NCBI GenBank assembly: GCA_019022495.1
Contig: JAFEKR010000061.1
Coordinates: 62,001 to 126,000 of the forward strand
Direction of reading: 5' to 3'
Length of the DNA: 64,000 nucleotides
Source of the DNA: Epichloe hybrida
Lineage: Eukaryota; Ascomycota; Sordariomycetes; Hypocreales; Clavicipitaceae
How positions within the stretch are numbered: the first letter of the stretch is position 1; every line of letters starts with the position of its first letter. Shown here piece after piece: positions 25,201 through 35,144 of the stretch. Position numbers and translations under genes: made by a program. The notes under the pieces are model-generated. The model did no database searches and was not told the origin of the DNA. It worked only from the letters and a program-made list of their open reading frames with translations.

Positions 25201-27004
25201 AATTACTTAGGAACCGCAATTGTGATTTAGCCTATAATTAGCGAAATTATATTAAAACCTATCCTAATTTTCTTACGTAGAAGAGAGAGTATTAGAATAG
25301 CCTTAAGGAGTCTTTTACTACTACTATTACTTCTTAGGATCCTATAAGTAACTAGAATATTACTAGTCTTAATCTAGAGTAGCACCTTATCTTTAATATA
25401 TATGTTTACTACCTTAAGGATACTCTTAATCTAAATAAGTAAACACCTGAATTACTTCTTCTTTAGGTTAATAGCTAGGGAGGCATAGGGAAATTATTTA
25501 TTATTCACGCTGTTTCTATAGCACTAGAACACCGCGCCCTAGGATATATTATATAAGCTACCCCTACTAGAATTACTGCTAATAGTATTAATAAAACAAT
25601 ATTATATTTACTACTATATCTTCTAGTCTTAAGGTAAATTATAACCTTACCTAAGCTTTTAACTAATAAGCTTTCTAATTTATAAGGCACCTTATAAAGG
25701 GTTAAATATATTATTATTAATAAGAAGTCTATAATTAGGCTAAAGACACTTTACTCTATTAACTAACAACTTTGTTAGATCTTTTCTAATTTAGAGAACT
25801 ACTTTAGTAGCTATAGCGTAATTCTCTTTAGTAACTTCTACTAGCTTTTACTAGTCTTTAAGAAGCCTCTCTATAGTAATAATAGACTTATGAATAATAT
25901 GGATCTAGCTAGGTATAATGCCTATTAGGCCTTTAATAAGACTATTATGCTTTAGTAAGTTATTTGCTAATAAGGTAATGTATAAGCACTATTCCGTGAA
26001 GCTCTCTAGGGCCTTTACTTAGCTTAGCTATCTATTGACTATTAGAAGCTTCTTTATTCCTAAATTTAATTATAGCTCTTACCTCTAGAGGTTAATTCCT
26101 TTGTAAATATAGTCTATATCTACTACACAAGATAGTAGGTCTAAGAATATAACTATGACTACATAGAAAGGCTTATATTACTAATTATTTAGGCTTATGT
26201 AATATATATTAGTGAATTTAGGTATAATACTAATTCTTAAATAGTAAGAAACCTCTACCGCACTTTGCTAGTTTGTATTAGAGTAAGGGTTATGCTAATA
26301 GAGAATATCTAGATGCCTATAGGCCTTATTAATAGCGCTATAGGGATTATGGAAGATATTTACTAGGATTAAGATATTACTAATCCTTACTAATAGGCTT
26401 CTAATATTGTGTTTGTGTAAATAGATAAGTACGTAGGACTGCCTTACTTTATAGAGCCTAATAAGGCTACTATTATTCCTATTTTCTAAGCGTACCGCGA
26501 GTTTATTAAGGGTAGTAACCTATATAGCTAGCGTTAATTTCTATTTATAATTATATATAGCATTACTATATATAAGTTATAGGGTATTACTCTTAATAAG
26601 GTAGTAGCTAATATCTCTATAAAGGAGTTTATAATAGGCCTTATATATATTACTATCTTAAGAGTAAAGACGCTTAAGGGTATTATATTTAATACTCCTT
26701 TTAATCTTAGCACTCTTACTTCCTAGACTAACCTAGATACTAGCCTAAGGGCTCTTAACACGTGGTAATAAGAGGTAGAAATAATTTATGCTATATAATA
26801 GCTAGACAAAGCTAATATATCTTATTAGATATGGAAAGTTTAATAAGTTTAGATAATAAGAGCTTTATTAGCTTTATTATTAATAATAAGGTGGTTAAGC
26901 TACCTCTATATATTAACTTAGCTTAGACCCCTCCTATTCCTTAAATAAAAGAATCTTATAGCCTAGTCCTAGTTATTAAATCTCCTATTTATATTGATTT
27001 AAGG

Positions 27005-27169
27005 GGGAAAGGTATTATTATTTACTAAGACGTTACTTCTCCTTAGATATCTACTAAGTAATGTCTTAGTAAAGCTATTATTTTAGGAGGAGGAAAGGAG
27101 AGAAAAGGTATTATTTACTAAGATATTACTTCTCCTTAGATATTTACTAAGTAATATCTTAGCAGAGGG
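27005..27169. repeat. Tandemly duplicated hairpin unit
   Basis: Two copies of a roughly 70-bp unit (27005-27074 and 27099-27169). Each contains an inverted repeat: 27024-27037 with 27057-27070, and 27117-27130 with 27150-27162. The loop TCTCCTTAGATAT is conserved. The unit lies just downstream of the Helitron helicase, at the edge of the RIP block. Confidence 0.75.
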
Positions 27170-27531
27170 AAAAGCACACGCCCCTAGAAAGGGATAGTTA
27201 TATATAAATTTATATTATAGTAGATTAACTAAAAAAGCCCTTTTATGCACTTGATGTTAATGTTATTAGTGAAAACGGAAGCGAATAATAATTAGCCTAG
27301 GCGGATACTGACGCTTTCCCTGCGCCTATGATGCCGATAAATTCGGGCAGCCATAAGGATCTTGTACATGATTAATCGCCACGTACTTACCTAGCAATCT
27401 AAGTACCCCAGGTACCTAGGTAATTATTGCCCTGTTGAATGCGATGACAATACATCATCAGGAGCTCATTCGTCCATGCGAGATGCCGATATCTTCTCTT
27501 AGAGGTAAGTCAGGACACCAGCGTGTGAGCC

Positions 27532-27740
27532 ACCTGACCAGGCAATGAGCCACCCTAATTAGGTATAGCGCGGGGCGTGGCGGGTGGTCCTATCATTAGA
27601 TAGATCTTAGCTAATCACGCCTCGAAGGTAACGTGCTATCTCGGATTATGGAAGAGTTCTGGCCAATCGGCAGCTATAAGAATTCAGACGAGGACCCACT
27701 ACACTTTGCCTAATTAGGGTGGCTCATTGCCTGGTCAGGT
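27532..27740. repeat. 209-bp unit with perfect 32-bp inverted repeats
   Basis: Left arm 27532-27563 (starts ACCTGACCAGGCAATGAGCC) is perfectly complementary to right arm 27709-27740. About 145 bp lies between. No target duplication is obvious, so it may be a MITE or a foldback fragment. It ends 14 bp before the next inverted-repeat element. Confidence 0.8.
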
Positions 27741-27754
27741 TGCTGGCTGACTTA

Positions 27755-28153
27755 GGGTGTGATCCAGACGGGCGCAGTCGTCTAAAATTCGGCGCAGTTG
27801 TTTAAAATTCGTCATTTTTGGACCCACAATTCCGTTAACGCTGGCGTTTTCCCATATTTAGACAGTGTTTTACGGTACACAACCTAGGTAGTTACCATAC
27901 CCTTATTTATGATGTACTAAGATAGCAAGGGTACTCTAGGGGCTAGTTAGATAGCTAAAAGAGGGAAGCCCTAGAGAAAAAGACCACTAGTGCACTCTTT
28001 TCTAGTACGCTAAATATTTTAGCGTACTCTAAAGAAAAGCGCACTCTAGACAGTATAAAGTAAGGTCTCCACCTATTTTCATAGCTAGCTTGTACCTACG
28101 GGGGTCTTAAGTGCGCCAGCTTTTAGACGACTGCGCCCGTCTGGATCACACCC
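27755..28153. mobile_element. 399-bp MITE with long terminal inverted repeats and TTA target duplication
   Basis: Termini start GGGTGTGATCCAGACGGGCG and are perfectly inverted over about 33 bp. Flanking TTA on both sides (27752-27754 and 28154-28156) fits the 3-bp TWA duplications of PIF/Harbinger-type elements. The interior has a GGCGCAGT-based direct repeat near the left end and a long imperfect palindrome around 27988-28050. It has no coding capacity and lies about 480 bp upstream of the Asi-like start codon. Confidence 0.85.
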
Positions 28154-28637
28154 TTAGGTAGGTGTGCTCTTCCCTTAAGCGACAATTGTTAACGAGGCCC
28201 CACTTGAGCAGTCACCAAAGCGTCGGCTAGCGGTGTTGATGTCGCGCCGGATGGATGTATGTACTCCGTGCTCAGATATCACCTGGCCATAACTACCAAG
28301 GTCGGTAGCTACGCACGTCTATACTGTGCCATTATCAGCTGGTAGATCGCTATTACACGCCCAGGGAATTTGTCGGTCCAAATTCGAACTCTCTCACTGA
28401 CTTTTGTTTTGATCCTCAAAACTCGGCACGCCTCGGTGTGGCGAATCATCGGAGCTGAAGAACGTTCTTCGTGAAGAGTAGCGCGTCCTGACCCAACGAC
28501 CTTGTGTGCACCTGCACAAGCTTTGACCGATTACGAAGTCGGTCAAACTCGTGAAGGAAGCTTGATGCACCGATGCCTGCGGGCATAGATGTCGTTATTT
28601 GCCGACTATTACGAGCTCTCGGCCTATTCGAAGTGCC

Positions 28638-31508
28638 ATGGACGAGCACATATTCGCACTAAGCCCTGCCCAACAAAATTCTCAGCCCCTCACCAACTTT
28701 CAAACGATCGCGACCTCGAGTTGGCACAATATCACTGCCTGGGTGTTCAATGTCACTCGCCATGCTCCATTCATAGGAGAATTAGCATTGGCTGGACCAC
28801 GAATGTTTACGAAACTTGGATCTTATCTGGCCATTTCAGATTCGATGGACTCCTACAAACACCTTGCACCGCCCTCCCGCAGAGCCTTTCCAGAAGCGGC
28901 CGAAGCAAATATTCACAATATTCTTGAACCGAGAAATGGCATGTTCGAGACGATAAATCCGGGCGCCTCAGATGGTGAAGTTGGTTTTGATAACCAGGCT
29001 TCAAGTAGTCTCTCTCTCGAAGGGGGAAGGGGACTTGGGAGTGTTTTTAATTATGCAACGAGCAAATGGGCCATATCATGTATTGCCATGGCCATCATTC
29101 TTAATCGCACACATATATTTGCAGCAACAAGGAGAAGATTACGGTTTCGCTGGTACACACGACTTCTTCTTCGGCTCCTGCCACTTATTCTGCTCTCACT
29201 TCAATCAATTCGTCTTCTTCGCTCCATCCAGTGCCAGTCATCGTCAAGCTTTAGCGAATACCGTTGGCTGGACCGAAGCAAGTCTTCTGATCTTGCTTCG
29301 GCACATCCGAACACATTCTTCAACAAGCTGAGCTCTGTCTTACTCCTCGGCGCTTCAGACAGACAATCTTGCGAAGCCATCAATATGGTACCACACTTCA
29401 ATGGAGGCACAGTCAACGAGATTCATGGTTCATTATCGATATTGTGGCCATTGTTCGGTGTGCTGTGTCTCAGTCACTTCATAGAGACACTCTGTTGTGC
29501 TGTAACAGGCCGTCCGTTGTCAATAGAAACCGGAATGACGTTGTTCGAACAGTCACTTGCTTTCGCAGAGGCTGATGCATCTGCTAATAACCAACTTGGG
29601 TGGGGAGCGTTCGCCAGGAATCGACACAGTGACCAGCCCGAAGGAGTCTTAGGAGCATATATTTCCATTACACGATCAGCAGTCTTAAGTAGGGTCAACA
29701 CTTCGCCTGAGGTTTTGTTCATCGCATTTTTATCATCCATGACCCATGTTTCAAGCCATGTTCTCGGCGTTCTGGACGCCCAGTCCAAATACAGACTGGT
29801 CAACACCGGATTTTGGGGGTTCTGCTTCATGGGCACAATTGTCTGGAGCGCTCTTGAGTTCGAACTCGGAAATCCTTCCACACAAAGTTTGCTAAGGTTT
29901 CCGACTGTATGTATTATCGGTTTTGTACCACATGTTCTGGTCTTATCAGGAATTATCGTGTGTTTTATGATTTATGGCTTGGCGCTCATACTTTCTGCGA
30001 TGGCCCCTATCACTAATTTATCCGCCTCGACTTTGCGTCGAAGGCTGGCGAACGCCCACAGCAACATGCAGGCAAATGTGTCGCTAGCAGAAATCCGGAT
30101 TACGCGGGATATGGACTTTTATACGGCATTGCTACGAACAGGATTTGCTGTAATAACAATGGCAAGTGAAGCCGTTTATCTAAACGAAGAGCGAAACGTC
30201 AATATTCAGCAACATACATGGCTAGAAGAAGAACGTCTTCGGGAAATAGAGGAGCTTCAAAGTCAAGCCGCCGCATCAAGGGTTTCGAACGCCGAGTATG
30301 ATCAAATTGGAACGATTGGACTGATTCCGGTGAAGGAAGGGACAAAGCCTGGCGTTAGCGGGTACGGTCGAGAGCGTGCTGCACAGAAAGTGCCAAGGAG
30401 TCGGAGTGACCGAGCTGCCAGATTAGGTACAGGTGCCACGGAGAGAAGTTCAAGATGGTTGACAGCCCTAGATTTCCTCCTGAACATTGCACGATTGTTC
30501 GTTCGTGCCGGTGCCTTGTCAATGCTTTGGCTTCTAGGCTGGGCCCGAGTTCGTACGCAGCCTGCATGGCTCCTCCGGCTAGTACGTAGTCGCAAACACA
30601 GAACTGAGGACAGCGCCTCAAGGGGGAAGCGGGCGGAATTCTCGAGCCAACACACAACCTACCTCACAGGTGAACGCATCTTCCCTCGCATGGAAGAAAT
30701 TGATGTCGAGACTGAATTCAGGCGAAAAAACGCCAATCAGAATGAGGCCAGCCTGGATGCAGAGCTGTACCAATACTGGGCTTCCGGCGGCTGGTGGGGA
30801 GTCAGCGATGCGAGCGGTGACTATGTTCCAGAAGAGAGCAACGACTTGTGGGATACCACGAGTGTTCTATCTACGTCATCAGTTGGCACAGATGATGATG
30901 AAGCAAGTGAAAGACCAACCTTCGGAAACAACAGCCAGGACACGTTGACAAGAACTTCGACGATTTTCAGTCGCGAGAGAAGTCCTACCGCTGATACAAT
31001 CTGGGACACAAATCACCTGGCCAGGCTCCTGCACCCAGCAACTATTGAAGAACGTGAAGAGGCACAAGCATTATCTGCTCATTTAGAAAGTGACAAAATT
31101 ATAACGCGGTCAGCTTTCCGACGCCGGGAACAAGTTCGTCGAAGTCGTATTTTACTGCACCCCGGCTTCATGAACGACAATATGAATAATGCAAATGACC
31201 GGAACACAAGGGTAAGACTTGATGATGAAGATCGAGTATTAGAGCAGATTATTCTATCTCGACGCCGTCTATCAAGGCCGGGTATACCTGAAAGGCAACC
31301 CGGTTCAGATTTAGGGATGGGAATTGAAGACAGCCAGAGCATGCCCTGTGTCGTTTGCCACACCTCAGTTCGAACGATCATAGTTTGGCCTTGCCGTTGC
31401 CTGAGCCTTTGCGACGATTGTCGGGTCTCACTGGCTATGAACAACTTCGACAGATGCGTCTGTTGTCGCAGGGATGTGCTAAGCTTCAGTCGTATTTTCG
31501 TGCCGTAA
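28638..31508 (+). CDS. Polytopic membrane RING-type E3 ligase, Asi1/Asi3-like
   Basis: Uninterrupted 956-codon gene. The start is ATG 28638 in a strong GCCATGG context; the open frame extends a little upstream only through a TTG. The N-terminal half has several hydrophobic segments (for example WAISCIAMAIILN, LLLRLLPLILLSL, ILWPLFGVLCLSHFIETLCC, VLFIAFLSSMTHV, LVNTGFWGFCFMGTIVW, VLVLSGIIVCFMIYGLALIL). The middle is a long acidic, probably disordered region. The last 45 residues form a RING-like domain: CVVC, then PCRCLSLCDDC, then CVCC, ending SFSRIFVP. All visible ligands are Cys, with no His. Layout and RING type match the yeast inner-nuclear-membrane Asi ubiquitin ligase, which degrades misplaced membrane proteins. 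The Asi link is by architecture and RING sequence; the substrate is unknown. Confidence 0.78.
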   Translation: MDEHIFALSPAQQNSQPLTNFQTIATSSWHNITAWVFNVTRHAPFIGELALAGPRMFTKLGSYLAISDSMDSYKHLAPPSRRAFPEAAEANIHNILEPRNGMFETINPGASDGEVGFDNQASSSLSLEGGRGLGSVFNYATSKWAISCIAMAIILNRTHIFAATRRRLRFRWYTRLLLRLLPLILLSLQSIRLLRSIQCQSSSSFSEYRWLDRSKSSDLASAHPNTFFNKLSSVLLLGASDRQSCEAINMVPHFNGGTVNEIHGSLSILWPLFGVLCLSHFIETLCCAVTGRPLSIETGMTLFEQSLAFAEADASANNQLGWGAFARNRHSDQPEGVLGAYISITRSAVLSRVNTSPEVLFIAFLSSMTHVSSHVLGVLDAQSKYRLVNTGFWGFCFMGTIVWSALEFELGNPSTQSLLRFPTVCIIGFVPHVLVLSGIIVCFMIYGLALILSAMAPITNLSASTLRRRLANAHSNMQANVSLAEIRITRDMDFYTALLRTGFAVITMASEAVYLNEERNVNIQQHTWLEEERLREIEELQSQAAASRVSNAEYDQIGTIGLIPVKEGTKPGVSGYGRERAAQKVPRSRSDRAARLGTGATERSSRWLTALDFLLNIARLFVRAGALSMLWLLGWARVRTQPAWLLRLVRSRKHRTEDSASRGKRAEFSSQHTTYLTGERIFPRMEEIDVETEFRRKNANQNEASLDAELYQYWASGGWWGVSDASGDYVPEESNDLWDTTSVLSTSSVGTDDDEASERPTFGNNSQDTLTRTSTIFSRERSPTADTIWDTNHLARLLHPATIEEREEAQALSAHLESDKIITRSAFRRREQVRRSRILLHPGFMNDNMNNANDRNTRVRLDDEDRVLEQIILSRRRLSRPGIPERQPGSDLGMGIEDSQSMPCVVCHTSVRTIIVWPCRCLSLCDDCRVSLAMNNFDRCVCCRRDVLSFSRIFVP

Positions 31509-31644
31509 ATAGTTCTGTGGGTTTCTATTACTGAGTGTACATATCAACAATCAATTCCCTAAAGGTGCCTATCATCATACTGGCGTGCTAACTAATTCAA
31601 TTCTTCATACATCACACAGGCAGGCTTTGTCAGGTCAATTCTGT

Positions 31645-32523
31645 TTACATTGCTGCCCATTCAATACTGTAGGTTCGAATCGAGTCTGGGCCATAAGTCT
31701 CGGAAGTCGTGTCTCGCCCGCCAATCAAGAAAGCCTTTTTCACAGCGGTAGCTAGCCGGCCCCCTCCAACAATATCCAAAATAGGGATTTGTTTATCCCA
31801 GTCATACTCGTTGGCCATGAAGTGCGCGTGGAAACGAAGAGGGTCACCAGGGTATACGCTATATTGTGCACCAAATCGCAAGCCAGGTGTCATGTAGTGT
31901 CCACGTGATTGTAAAAAGCCGCATAAGGCGTCCCGCGCAGGTGTACGGTCGAATTGTAATATGCCAGCGGATGCAAGGAATGTTGCGCTGGAAACTGGGG
32001 TTACAGCTAGATGCCCTACATTTATGTTTTGGTTGTCATGCTGGACGCGACTAACGTCATCGCTTGCACTGTGCTCGTCGCCAATTCGGCTCGAACACGA
32101 GCAAACCACTTCCTCAGAACTTCGTTCATATCGCGCGGCCCCTCTACCCTTCTGGGCCGATCTTTTAGATAAAGTGTAGTGGGCGGCTTGCTTGCTGCCT
32201 CGCAAAGATTTGATGAAGTGCCCGCGTGAAGCAGCACTGCTTTCAGAGCGCAAGGTGGTGTTGTGGGCATCAACGCTGTCCACAACATAGGCCGAGTTCC
32301 TGCGCAACAGGGCACAAACTTCCTCCGGACGCAACTCTATCGGAAGGCCCAGAAAGACATTTTGTGTTGGCTGTTGTGGGGTTGTGCCAACCAAGGTACC
32401 GTTAGTATTGTTATATCGCCTGAGACGAGCAACCGAATCAGGGTCGAAAACGAGATATCGCCCTGCTATATTGGATATTCTAACTAGTTCAAGACCCTTT
32501 GGTCCATCGGCCGCGAGAGACAT
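31645..32523 (-). CDS. SEN34: tRNA-splicing endonuclease subunit Sen34
   Basis: Catalytic subunit that cleaves the 3' splice site of intron-containing pre-tRNAs, working with Sen2, Sen15 and Sen54. Single exon, 292 aa. The N-terminal domain has IAGRYLVFDPDSVARLRR and NVFLGLPIELRPEEV. The C-terminal nuclease fold carries the expected triad: Tyr about 224 in VYPGD, His about 232 in LRFHAHF, and Lys 262/263 in LATAVKKAFLIGG. The central linker (about residues 110-165) is variable and Ser/Arg-rich. It is convergent with the Asi-like gene (136 bp between stops). Confidence 0.93.
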   Translation of the reverse strand: MSLAADGPKGLELVRISNIAGRYLVFDPDSVARLRRYNNTNGTLVGTTPQQPTQNVFLGLPIELRPEEVCALLRRNSAYVVDSVDAHNTTLRSESSAASRGHFIKSLRGSKQAAHYTLSKRSAQKGRGAARYERSSEEVVCSCSSRIGDEHSASDDVSRVQHDNQNINVGHLAVTPVSSATFLASAGILQFDRTPARDALCGFLQSRGHYMTPGLRFGAQYSVYPGDPLRFHAHFMANEYDWDKQIPILDIVGGGRLATAVKKAFLIGGRDTTSETYGPDSIRTYSIEWAAM

Positions 32524-32927
32524 TCGCCCTAGCTTAATGTTCGAGGTTAGCCATACACCTCAGTAGACCAGTGAGGCGATGTTAAGTAGGGTGGTGTTTG
32601 CAAATAAATCATAAGTCGTCTTCGTAATGTTGAGTGTCATCAAAGGGTTTCAGTGGATTGACAGATATTCATACGTATAATCATTAGGAGATGGGATCAT
32701 TCTGGAGTCAAGAAATCGTACAGTACTTACCCTGTCGTATATAGCTCCATGCATGGGGCACTTGGCGTGGACAAGCAAAATTCTCGGTTGAAACCAGTCA
32801 ACGGATGTTGAAATAAGTCAAGTGTTGTGGGTAATATGAGAATAGCGGGGTAGATGTCTACTATCCAGATTTATGCAACAACTTGGGACAATCCATCCAA
32901 ACAGTGATACGCTGGAGACCTGTCCCC
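32524..32927. other. Intergenic SEN34-ELP4
   Basis: 404 bp between two minus-strand genes, serving as SEN34 promoter and ELP4 3' region. Nothing further is recognised. Confidence 0.6.
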
Positions 32928-34085
32928 CTAAAACTCAAGATCCTGCGTTTTCGGTCGTGAAGGCGGGGCGGAGGGCTCCTCAAGGCCAACGGGGGGCAAG
33001 CTGAAAGGTGTGATGAGAATGCCATTTGAAGCACTAAGCCTGAAAGACATGTCCTCCCTTTTCCAGCATCCTTCCAGCCCACCACCCTTTTCATGGAAGA
33101 CTGGCATTGCATGTATGCGAACTAAGCCTTGCGCCTTATTGCTTTCTTTATCAGCAGTCTCAGCAGCGCAGACTGACTTAGGAAGCGGAACAAGCTCTAC
33201 GACACCATCAGAGAGAAGCTCAATCCATTTGCAAAGACCTTTGGTGCGTGGATAAAGTGATGTAGGTACGGTTACCAAGACGATGACACGAGTGGGAAAC
33301 TGTCGCAATAGGCTTCGCAAGCAGTGCAAAAATTGGAGTACGTCTTGAGGCTTACAACCTCCCGCGGGGTACAGGGTCGGTGACAGCAGGCTCGGCACAA
33401 TGACCCGATGTATGGTCGAAGAGGAGCTCTTCAACTTTGTTCGAAGGCCCAGCAAAAAATCCGAGAAGACGTGTGGGGATTGACGCTTTGATGTCTCGGG
33501 AAAAGGATAAGTCCGTAGCGAGCCACGTATACTGCGAGCGTCCAGCCTTTTCGAAAGATCAAAAGAGTGACAAAAGGCTGAACGGTCGCCGAATAGTTGT
33601 TGGCCTATCCTAGTAAGCTGAAATTTCTGAATGAAAAGAGGTTTTGTCGTAGACTCACCATGCACAGGTGCTTGATTCCCTAAAGACTCATATCTCCATG
33701 CAATTTTCATTCTGTCCGTGTCTGACGATGTTTGGTCATTTGCCTGATCTTTTACCTCTTTGAGTCCTGGCAACTCCCGACGCCAAGTGTCTCCAAAGCC
33801 CAGGACGTGAACATCATGACCCTGAACTAAACCTTCCCCAGCGAAGTAGCGCAGTATGACTCCGCCAAAGTCCGTAGTCCCTGATTCCTCAATTAACAAG
33901 GAGCTTCCCATTGGGAGTCCTGAATGACCAGCCAAAAGTTGGTCGAACGAAGCAGTACCAGATGATGTCGTGAGTCGACCGTCCAAGGGAGATGGACGAG
34001 TGCCGGGAAGATATTCTCGACCAGGCCGGGATGAAGACGAAGGCCCAGAACCGCGGATGAGTGTATTTCGCCTGCGAAACGACAT
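32928..34085 (-). CDS. ELP4: Elongator complex subunit Elp4
   Basis: RecA-like subunit of the Elp4-5-6 hexamer in Elongator, which supports wobble-uridine modification of tRNAs. Single exon, 385 aa. Family markers are GTASFDQLLAGHSGLPMGSS near residue 43, VILRYFAGEGLVQGHDV, MKIAWRYES, FCHSFDLSKRL, and the terminal pattern ITPFSLPPVG followed by a KTQDLEF end. An intron-like GTGAGT...ACTAG stretch of 49 nt exists inside the gene near 33610-33660, but removing it would break the frame, so the unspliced reading is preferred. Confidence 0.92.
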   Translation of the reverse strand: MSFRRRNTLIRGSGPSSSSRPGREYLPGTRPSPLDGRLTTSSGTASFDQLLAGHSGLPMGSSLLIEESGTTDFGGVILRYFAGEGLVQGHDVHVLGFGDTWRRELPGLKEVKDQANDQTSSDTDRMKIAWRYESLGNQAPVHGESTTKPLFIQKFQLTRIGQQLFGDRSAFCHSFDLSKRLDARSIRGSLRTYPFPETSKRQSPHVFSDFLLGLRTKLKSSSSTIHRVIVPSLLSPTLYPAGGCKPQDVLQFLHCLRSLLRQFPTRVIVLVTVPTSLYPRTKGLCKWIELLSDGVVELVPLPKSVCAAETADKESNKAQGLVRIHAMPVFHEKGGGLEGCWKREDMSFRLSASNGILITPFSLPPVGLEEPSAPPSRPKTQDLEF

Positions 34086-34585
34086 GATTCCTTTGGGATT
34101 TGTGCTAGTGAAGTTGATCGTGATGCTAGGACTGCCCTGACGAAAGGGAAAGACTAGAGACCCGAAAAATAAAACTTCACAGTGACATTAGACAACCGCA
34201 AAAGTCAATGAATCAGATGTCCAAATGATTTCAGCAAAAGAGAGTTCTATAAAACATTTGTACTACGAGTCACAATTGCGATCATGATTCTCGAAAAGTG
34301 AGTAATAGGTACTGTGGGTCTTCCTAGCGGAATACCTCGATTAAGGGATATGCTTGTATACCGCCTTTATTTTTTAATACTATTGTCTGCGAGCGCCGCC
34401 AAAATTATTCACTTAAGGGTCTTGCGTAAAATAGAAGAAACGGAGACGCCATTCATCAATTCAGTGTCAGCTTGTACTCGTCGCCTTGTGTCTCTTGAAA
34501 TTTCACGACTTAATTTTCCCGCCCTAATTGCATCCGTAACCCACCAAATTGCTGAGGGTAGCCTTTTTTCCCGATATTTCTAATC
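34086..34585. promoter_or_regulatory. Divergent promoter region, ELP4 / RPB8
   Basis: 500 bp shared by two oppositely transcribed housekeeping genes. No specific motif can be singled out. A small open frame (34314-34583) reads into the RPB8 leader and is not considered coding. Confidence 0.5.
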
Positions 34586-35144
34586 ATGTCCGGGGGTAGC
34601 AGCGATGCGACTCTTTTCGAGGAGAGCTTTACAGTAACAGATTACGACCAATCAAAATATGATCGGGTTGCACGAATATCCTGCACATCAGCCGACGCGC
34701 AGACCGTCATGATTCTCGATGTCAACATTGAATTGTTCCCTTGCGCAGTGTCTGATTCTTTACATGTCGTTCTTTCTACAACTCTGTCGCCAGACGGTAG
34801 CAAAGAAGATGAAAAAGGGTGGCGAGATGTTGGCAAAGGAGCCGACGCTCCGACGACGTTGGCCGATCTGTACGACTATGTTTGCTACGGCAAAATTTAC
34901 AAATTTGAAGAAACTTATGACGGCAATACTATGTATGCTACTAAAGCCATTTGCACCCTAATTTCCCCCTTTGCTGTTGATCGCCTTTAGTCTTGATGCT
35001 ACGGATTCGTATACTAATCAAGTATTTACGTTTCGCAGCAACGCGTATATCTCCTTTGGCGGATTACTTATGTCATTGCAAGGGCCAGTAAAAAAGCTTA
35101 CACCTCTACGAGTCGACAACGTCTACCTTCTGATTAAGAAGTAA
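34586..35144 (+). CDS. RPB8: RNA polymerase I/II/III shared subunit Rpb8 (RPABC3)
   Basis: Common subunit of all three nuclear RNA polymerases. Two exons, 34586-34932 and 35039-35144, give 453 nt (150 aa), the usual family size. Exon 1 has LFEESFTVTDYDQSKYDRVA, and ADLYDYVCYGKIYKFEE near its end. The 106-nt intron starts GTATGC and ends TTTCGCAG. Exon 2 supplies NAYISFGGLLMSLQG and ends RVDNVYLLIKK, the conserved C terminus. Without splicing the frame would run into unrelated residues and stop at about 34990. Confidence 0.95.

Larger units (their letters stand above)
20497..26935 (+). pseudogene. Helitron Rep-helicase relic (DUF6570 + Rep + PIF1-like helicase)
   Basis: Autonomous-type Helitron protein, badly RIP-mutated. 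The frame seems to begin at ATG 20497. A CxxC-containing N-terminal region and a DUF6570-like block (NPGLVPGYLPKLIQTKEMLI, about 21800-22000) come first. After an insertion, the Helitron N-terminal domain resumes near 22890 (YLRSNHPRYYHINI; FNGAAVPNFIT). The Rep HUH site reads GSPYAYYLF at about 23946-23972, where HxH is expected. IGVYAIISYILKYYSKA follows near 24420. The helicase spans about 25440-26760: Walker A GGIGK at 25479-25493, LYSNNRLMNNMDLARYNAYQ, and a C-terminal YSITIYKLQGITLNKVVANI. Stops appear at Q and W codons throughout. Helitron 5' and 3' termini were not located. Confidence 0.82.

Noticed and set aside
25505..25690. 61-codon minus-strand frame with hydrophobic residues
   Set aside because: Antisense shadow of the Helitron helicase Walker A region; hydrophobicity comes from AT-rich codons.
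28599..28637. Upstream extension of the Asi-like frame
   Set aside because: It begins at TTG, not ATG; the ATG at 28638 has a strong context.
31660..31700. GGTTCGAATC sequence resembling a tRNA T-loop
   Set aside because: It is inside the conserved C-terminal coding region of SEN34 and no tRNA arms surround it.
33610..33660. Intron-like GTGAGT...TACTAG stretch inside ELP4
   Set aside because: At 49 nt (or 32/41 nt with earlier acceptors) its removal breaks the frame or gives an immediate stop, while the unspliced frame carries family motifs on both sides.
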